Positions 61,691-64,000 of a stretch of DNA of 64,000 nucleotides are shown here, piece after piece. The translations under genes and the position numbers were made by a program. Position 1 is the stretch's first letter, and each line of letters begins with the position of its first letter. The notes beneath the pieces were generated by a model. It ran no database searches, had not been told where the DNA came from, and saw nothing but the letters and a program-made list of their open reading frames with translations. Location: positions 129,529 through 193,528 of the forward strand of contig NZ_LT706942.1 in assembly GCF_900155525.1 (NCBI RefSeq), given 5' to 3'. The DNA comes from Mailhella massiliensis (GTDB lineage: Bacteria; Desulfobacterota; Desulfovibrionia; Desulfovibrionales; Desulfovibrionaceae).

Positions 61691-62353
61691 ATGAACAAAA
61701 TCAGAGAAACTTACAGCATCAAAATTGCAGAGTATATTCGCAACCTTGTCCGCGCAGGGGAATTACGCCCAGGGGATCCTGTGATAGAAAAAGCCATTTG
61801 CGATGAATTAAAAGTAAGCAGATCCCCGGTTCGCGAAGCCTTGTTGATTCTAGGTCAACAGGGAATTATCTGCTATGAGCCACAAAAGCATAAACATATC
61901 AAAACAATGAGCCCAAAAGAAATATATGACAGTTATATTATAGCTGGAGTTCTCGAAGGTGTTGGTGTGGCACAGTCTATACACCTATGGACTGAAAAAG
62001 AAGAAAAAAAATTTAATAATGCTGTAGATAGATTCAATAAAGAAGTTGACTACGACTCACATATCAACACATTTGCGGAAATAGACGAAAACTTCCACCT
62101 CACATTGCTCTCTGCTTGTGATAACGAAAAACTTGTCGAAATCGCGCGTACTTCATGCTCTTCTCTTGCTAAATTTTTATACTATCCTTTGTGGCAAAAG
62201 TTGTTTTCTCCTAAGGAGTTTTACAATAGGCACATGATTGTTGCCGAAGCAGTGCGCTCAAAGGATCCAGGATCGATTGAAAAAACTCTTCGTCTTCACT
62301 ACGAGGAAGTAGGAAAGCGTCTATCGGAAAAAGTGAAAGAGACCATGTGCTAA
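61691..62353 (+). CDS. GntR-family (FadR/FCD) transcriptional regulator
   Basis: The 220-residue protein has an N-terminal winged helix (residues 7-75; AEYIRNLVRAGELRPGDPVIEKAICDELKVSRSPVREALLIL) and a C-terminal all-helical FCD effector domain. Likely metal-ligand histidines are in IDENFHLTLLSACDN, FYNRHMIVAEAV and LRLHYEEV. It is AT-richer than the genes before it, as accessory regulators often are. An inverted repeat ATTCT-N8-AGAAT (61640-61657) lies just before it and may be its own operator. It is placed after the ridA operon in the same orientation and probably controls it in response to the substrate. Confidence 0.92.
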   Translation: MNKIRETYSIKIAEYIRNLVRAGELRPGDPVIEKAICDELKVSRSPVREALLILGQQGIICYEPQKHKHIKTMSPKEIYDSYIIAGVLEGVGVAQSIHLWTEKEEKKFNNAVDRFNKEVDYDSHINTFAEIDENFHLTLLSACDNEKLVEIARTSCSSLAKFLYYPLWQKLFSPKEFYNRHMIVAEAVRSKDPGSIEKTLRLHYEEVGKRLSEKVKETMC

Positions 62354-62365
62354 GAGGTTTGTATC

Positions 62366-62437
62366 ATGGCATCTGTGGAGCATATGCGCAGTACCATCGC
62401 GGCTCTCTGGACAGGCAACCTGTTTGCTCCTTTTCTT
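62366..62437 (+). pseudogene. 5' fragment of an unknown gene, cut by a palindromic repeat
   Basis: ATG at 62366, 12 bp after gntR and preceded by AGAGG, opens 24 codons (MASVEHMRSTIAALWTGN and a hydrophobic LFAPFLI). The frame then runs into the palindrome at 62436 and on to a stop near 62537. The hydrophobic start suggests a membrane protein. Only the first codons survive, so the family is unknown. Confidence 0.45.
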
Positions 62438-62495
62438 ATCCAACGCGCCGTAAAACCTCTCCCTTTAGGGGGAGGATATAAGGCGCGTTGGATAA
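62436..62495. repeat. 60 bp palindromic repeat, copy 2
   Basis: TTATCCAACGCGCC (62436-62449) is the perfect reverse complement of GGCGCGTTGGATAA (62482-62495). An inner CCTCTCCC/GGGGGAGG stem lies between. It is inverted relative to copy 1 at 57431. No transposase gene is attached, so it is a solo IS605-type end or a small non-autonomous element. Confidence 0.8.
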
Positions 62496-62566
62496 TGATT
62501 AATAATGAAATATGTATCTTAACTGGGCGTTTTTCTTAGAAAAGTCAATCGAGAAAATTCGACGAT

Positions 62567-63317
62567 TCATGCTATCCACAACTCCGCACCATTGGAAAAC
62601 AGCAGATGATTCAGGCCGGTGATATTCTTGCTGTTCATATTTATGTTTCCTGTCATGGTACCGCCGGACTTCGGCAGGGCATTATTCGCCGTGGTTTTCA
62701 CAGCGTTCATCTCTGTCTTCGTCGCGTACGTTGACGTGATCACATTGCCGGACGCATCTTGAGTCGCTTTTGTCGCGGTACTGGCATTACCGGTTAGCGC
62801 TCCCTTGAAACCTCCGGAGGAAACCAGCTGACCGGCCTCGGTAAACTCAAGAGATTCCGACACGGAATTCGTACCGGCTTCCACGTTAGCATCGGTGAGA
62901 TACGAGATAAGCATCCCGTCGACGTGGCCGTTCAGGACAAAGACGCCGTTGGCCGACTTGTACCGGATAAACGGAGTAAACGCCCCATTCGTTTTGTCCG
63001 ATTCCAAAAGGCTTCCCCCGGCCTTGGCGGCTGCTACCCACGTCGCAGTTGTGACAGCACCTACCAGTCCTTTAGCATATATTTTATCCGTACTGGGATT
63101 GATTTTCACATTAGATGCGAAACGTGCGCCTTCCGTATTCAAGATTGAATCTTTTTATGATGTAATGATTCCATAAATCCAGATTCCCAAGCAATATTCC
63201 GCCGGTCTTTGGAAAGATGCCTACCCAGTCGGACCATGAGCCTTCAACCCTTGTTCTGTAAAAAGCTCCTGTGTGGACCCGGAGCACCAAAGCTGACAAA
63301 CCATGGAGTTTGACAGG
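62567..63317 (-). pseudogene. Phage tail-fibre-like gene fragment with frameshift
   Basis: The C-terminal reading (to 62567) has repeats typical of phage tail fibres: LVSSGGFKGALTGNASTATKATQ, ALPKSGGTMTGNINMNSKNITGLNHLLF. The upstream part is in another frame (FYRTRVEGSWSDWVGIFPKTGGILLGNL). The frames join at a short A run near 63155, where one base difference would restore IIKKDSILNTEGARF. The 5' end is lost near IS copy 2. No other phage genes are present, so this is a prophage remnant. Confidence 0.75.
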
Positions 63318-63414
63318 TTATAGACGCACAAACAGGCTATGGACTGATTAGGCTCAAGACTCATTAATTGCCAAAAGGGTAAGAAGTTCTTATTGTCGGC
63401 ATAGGGAGGATGCC

Positions 63415-63783
63415 ATGAAGGAACTTTTTTATCTTTCTCATGAACAGATTGCTCGTATCAAACGCTACTTTCCTCGTTCCCATGGCATTCCGAGAGTCGA
63501 TGACAGGCGTGTCGTCAGCGGCATTATCTATGTCATCAAGCACGGCCTGCAATGGAAAGATGCTCCGCGCGAGTATGGACCATACAAAACTCTCTACAAT
63601 CGTTTTATCCGCTGGAGCCGATTGGGGGTCTTTAACAGGATTTTTGCGGAGCTTGTTGAGCAAAACGGCTCCACAACACGCTTGATGATTGATGCCACAC
63701 ATCTCAAGGCACACAGGACAGCAGCAAGTTTGCTGAAAAAAGGGGCCTTTCCCGATGTATCGGACGCACAAAAGGCGGCCTGA
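63415..63783 (+). CDS. IS5-family transposase, first frame (orfA), copy 2
   Basis: The 122 residues are the same as in copy 1 orfA except Val for Ile in RRVVSG. The DUF4096-type domain and the first catalytic aspartate (MIDATHLK) are present. The frame stops at TGA 63781, after the A-rich slip site CACAAAAGG (63767-63775). Confidence 0.9.
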   Translation: MKELFYLSHEQIARIKRYFPRSHGIPRVDDRRVVSGIIYVIKHGLQWKDAPREYGPYKTLYNRFIRWSRLGVFNRIFAELVEQNGSTTRLMIDATHLKAHRTAASLLKKGAFPDVSDAQKAA

Positions 63784-64000
63784 ATTCAAAACTCCACGCT
63801 GTCTGCAATGCCTTCGGTCAACCGTTGGCCTTCCATCTGTCCGGCGGTCAGGTGAGCGATTACAAAGGCGCTGCTGTCCTGCTTGATACTCTGCCGCAGG
63901 CCGGGGAGCTTCTGGCGGATAGAGGCTATGATGCCGACTGGTTTCGTCATGCCTTGTCCCGTAAAGGAATCACGCCGTGCATTCCTGGCAGACACAGCCG
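63783..64000 (+). CDS. IS5-family transposase, second frame (orfB), copy 2 (partial)
   Basis: The frame reads NSKLHAVCNAFGQPLAFHLS and on through LADRGYDADWFRHAL, and continues off the window. It is in the -1 frame relative to orfA and is open back through the overlap, so a -1 frameshift would make the fused transposase. No independent start with a ribosome site is seen. Confidence 0.8.

Larger units (their letters stand above)
63352..64000 (+). mobile_element. IS5-family insertion sequence, copy 2 (runs off the window)
   Basis: The element starts with GCTCAAGACTCATTA after TTAG (63348-63351, a YTAR target). About 650 of the expected 830 bp are inside the window. It is nearly identical to copy 1 and lies in the opposite orientation. 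Within the first 35 bases of the end there are three differences from copy 1. Confidence 0.88.

Noticed and set aside
54857..64000. Calling the region a proven composite transposon
   Set aside because: There are two IS copies in inverted orientation, but the outer ends show different target bases (CTAG and TTAG), copy 2 is incomplete in the window and no duplication around the whole unit can be seen.

Overview
The window looks like a chromosomal segment from a GC-rich (roughly 60%) member of the Desulfovibrionaceae, probably a sulfite-respiring, sulfonate-using gut type. The evidence is one run containing the dsrMKJOP membrane complex, dsrC, a periplasmic [NiFe] hydrogenase, and an Hdr-Flx electron-transfer operon. 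These are the standard redox modules of that family. The assignment to a family is inference from gene content. No rRNA or dsrAB is present to confirm it.

Layout. Positions 1-4.5 kb hold the end of an unknown gene, tRNA-His, murA and comEC. From 4.8 to 8.4 kb (minus strand) is the hydrogenase cluster hynA-hynB-hynD, followed by a heptosyltransferase-like gene and upp. From 11.7 to 17.3 kb (minus strand) lies an RsbRD-like gene followed by dsrM, dsrK, dsrJ, dsrO and dsrP, with overlapping or abutting genes and a strong terminator. A VKOR-like membrane thiol oxidoreductase follows, then lgt and an amidohydrolase. From 21.2 to 28.4 kb (plus strand) is hdrC-hdrB-hdrA-flxDC(fused)-flxB-flxA. From 28.8 to 36.8 kb are an NlpC/P60 lipoprotein, a CorA-type transporter, trmFO, an EF-G-like GTPase, an EVE-domain protein and small unknown genes. 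From 36.9 to 43.9 kb are an M16 peptidase, a TPR protein and a large membrane protein that resembles a decayed hybrid sensor kinase. From 44 to 54 kb are housekeeping and stress genes (usp, hisC, cmk, ispE, tRNA-Gln, prs, rplY, ruvC), a SEC-C/YchJ-like gene behind a good sigma-54 promoter, dsrC, and a vWA-OmpA fusion.

From 54.8 kb to the end the character changes. Two nearly identical IS5-family elements lie in inverted orientation. Between them are a truncated IS200-type tnpA, an intact IS605-type tnpB element, transporter and tail-fibre fragments, two copies of a 55-60 bp palindrome, and a complete small operon. That operon encodes RidA, an SLC1-type dicarboxylate/amino-acid symporter, an Asp/Glu-racemase-family protein and a PLP-dependent D-cysteine desulfhydrase / L-cysteate sulfo-lyase homologue, followed by a GntR/FCD regulator.

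How the parts may work together. Hydrogenase supplies periplasmic electrons from H2. DsrMKJOP moves electrons across the membrane to the DsrC trisulfide made by sulfite reductase. Hdr-Flx couples NAD(H) and ferredoxin pools to a disulfide that may also be DsrC. The island operon is best explained as uptake, racemisation and desulfonation (or desulfuration) of an aspartate-like sulfur amino acid. If the substrate is cysteate, the sulfite released would feed directly into the Dsr system. That link is a hypothesis. The alternative, D-cysteine breakdown to sulfide, remains open.
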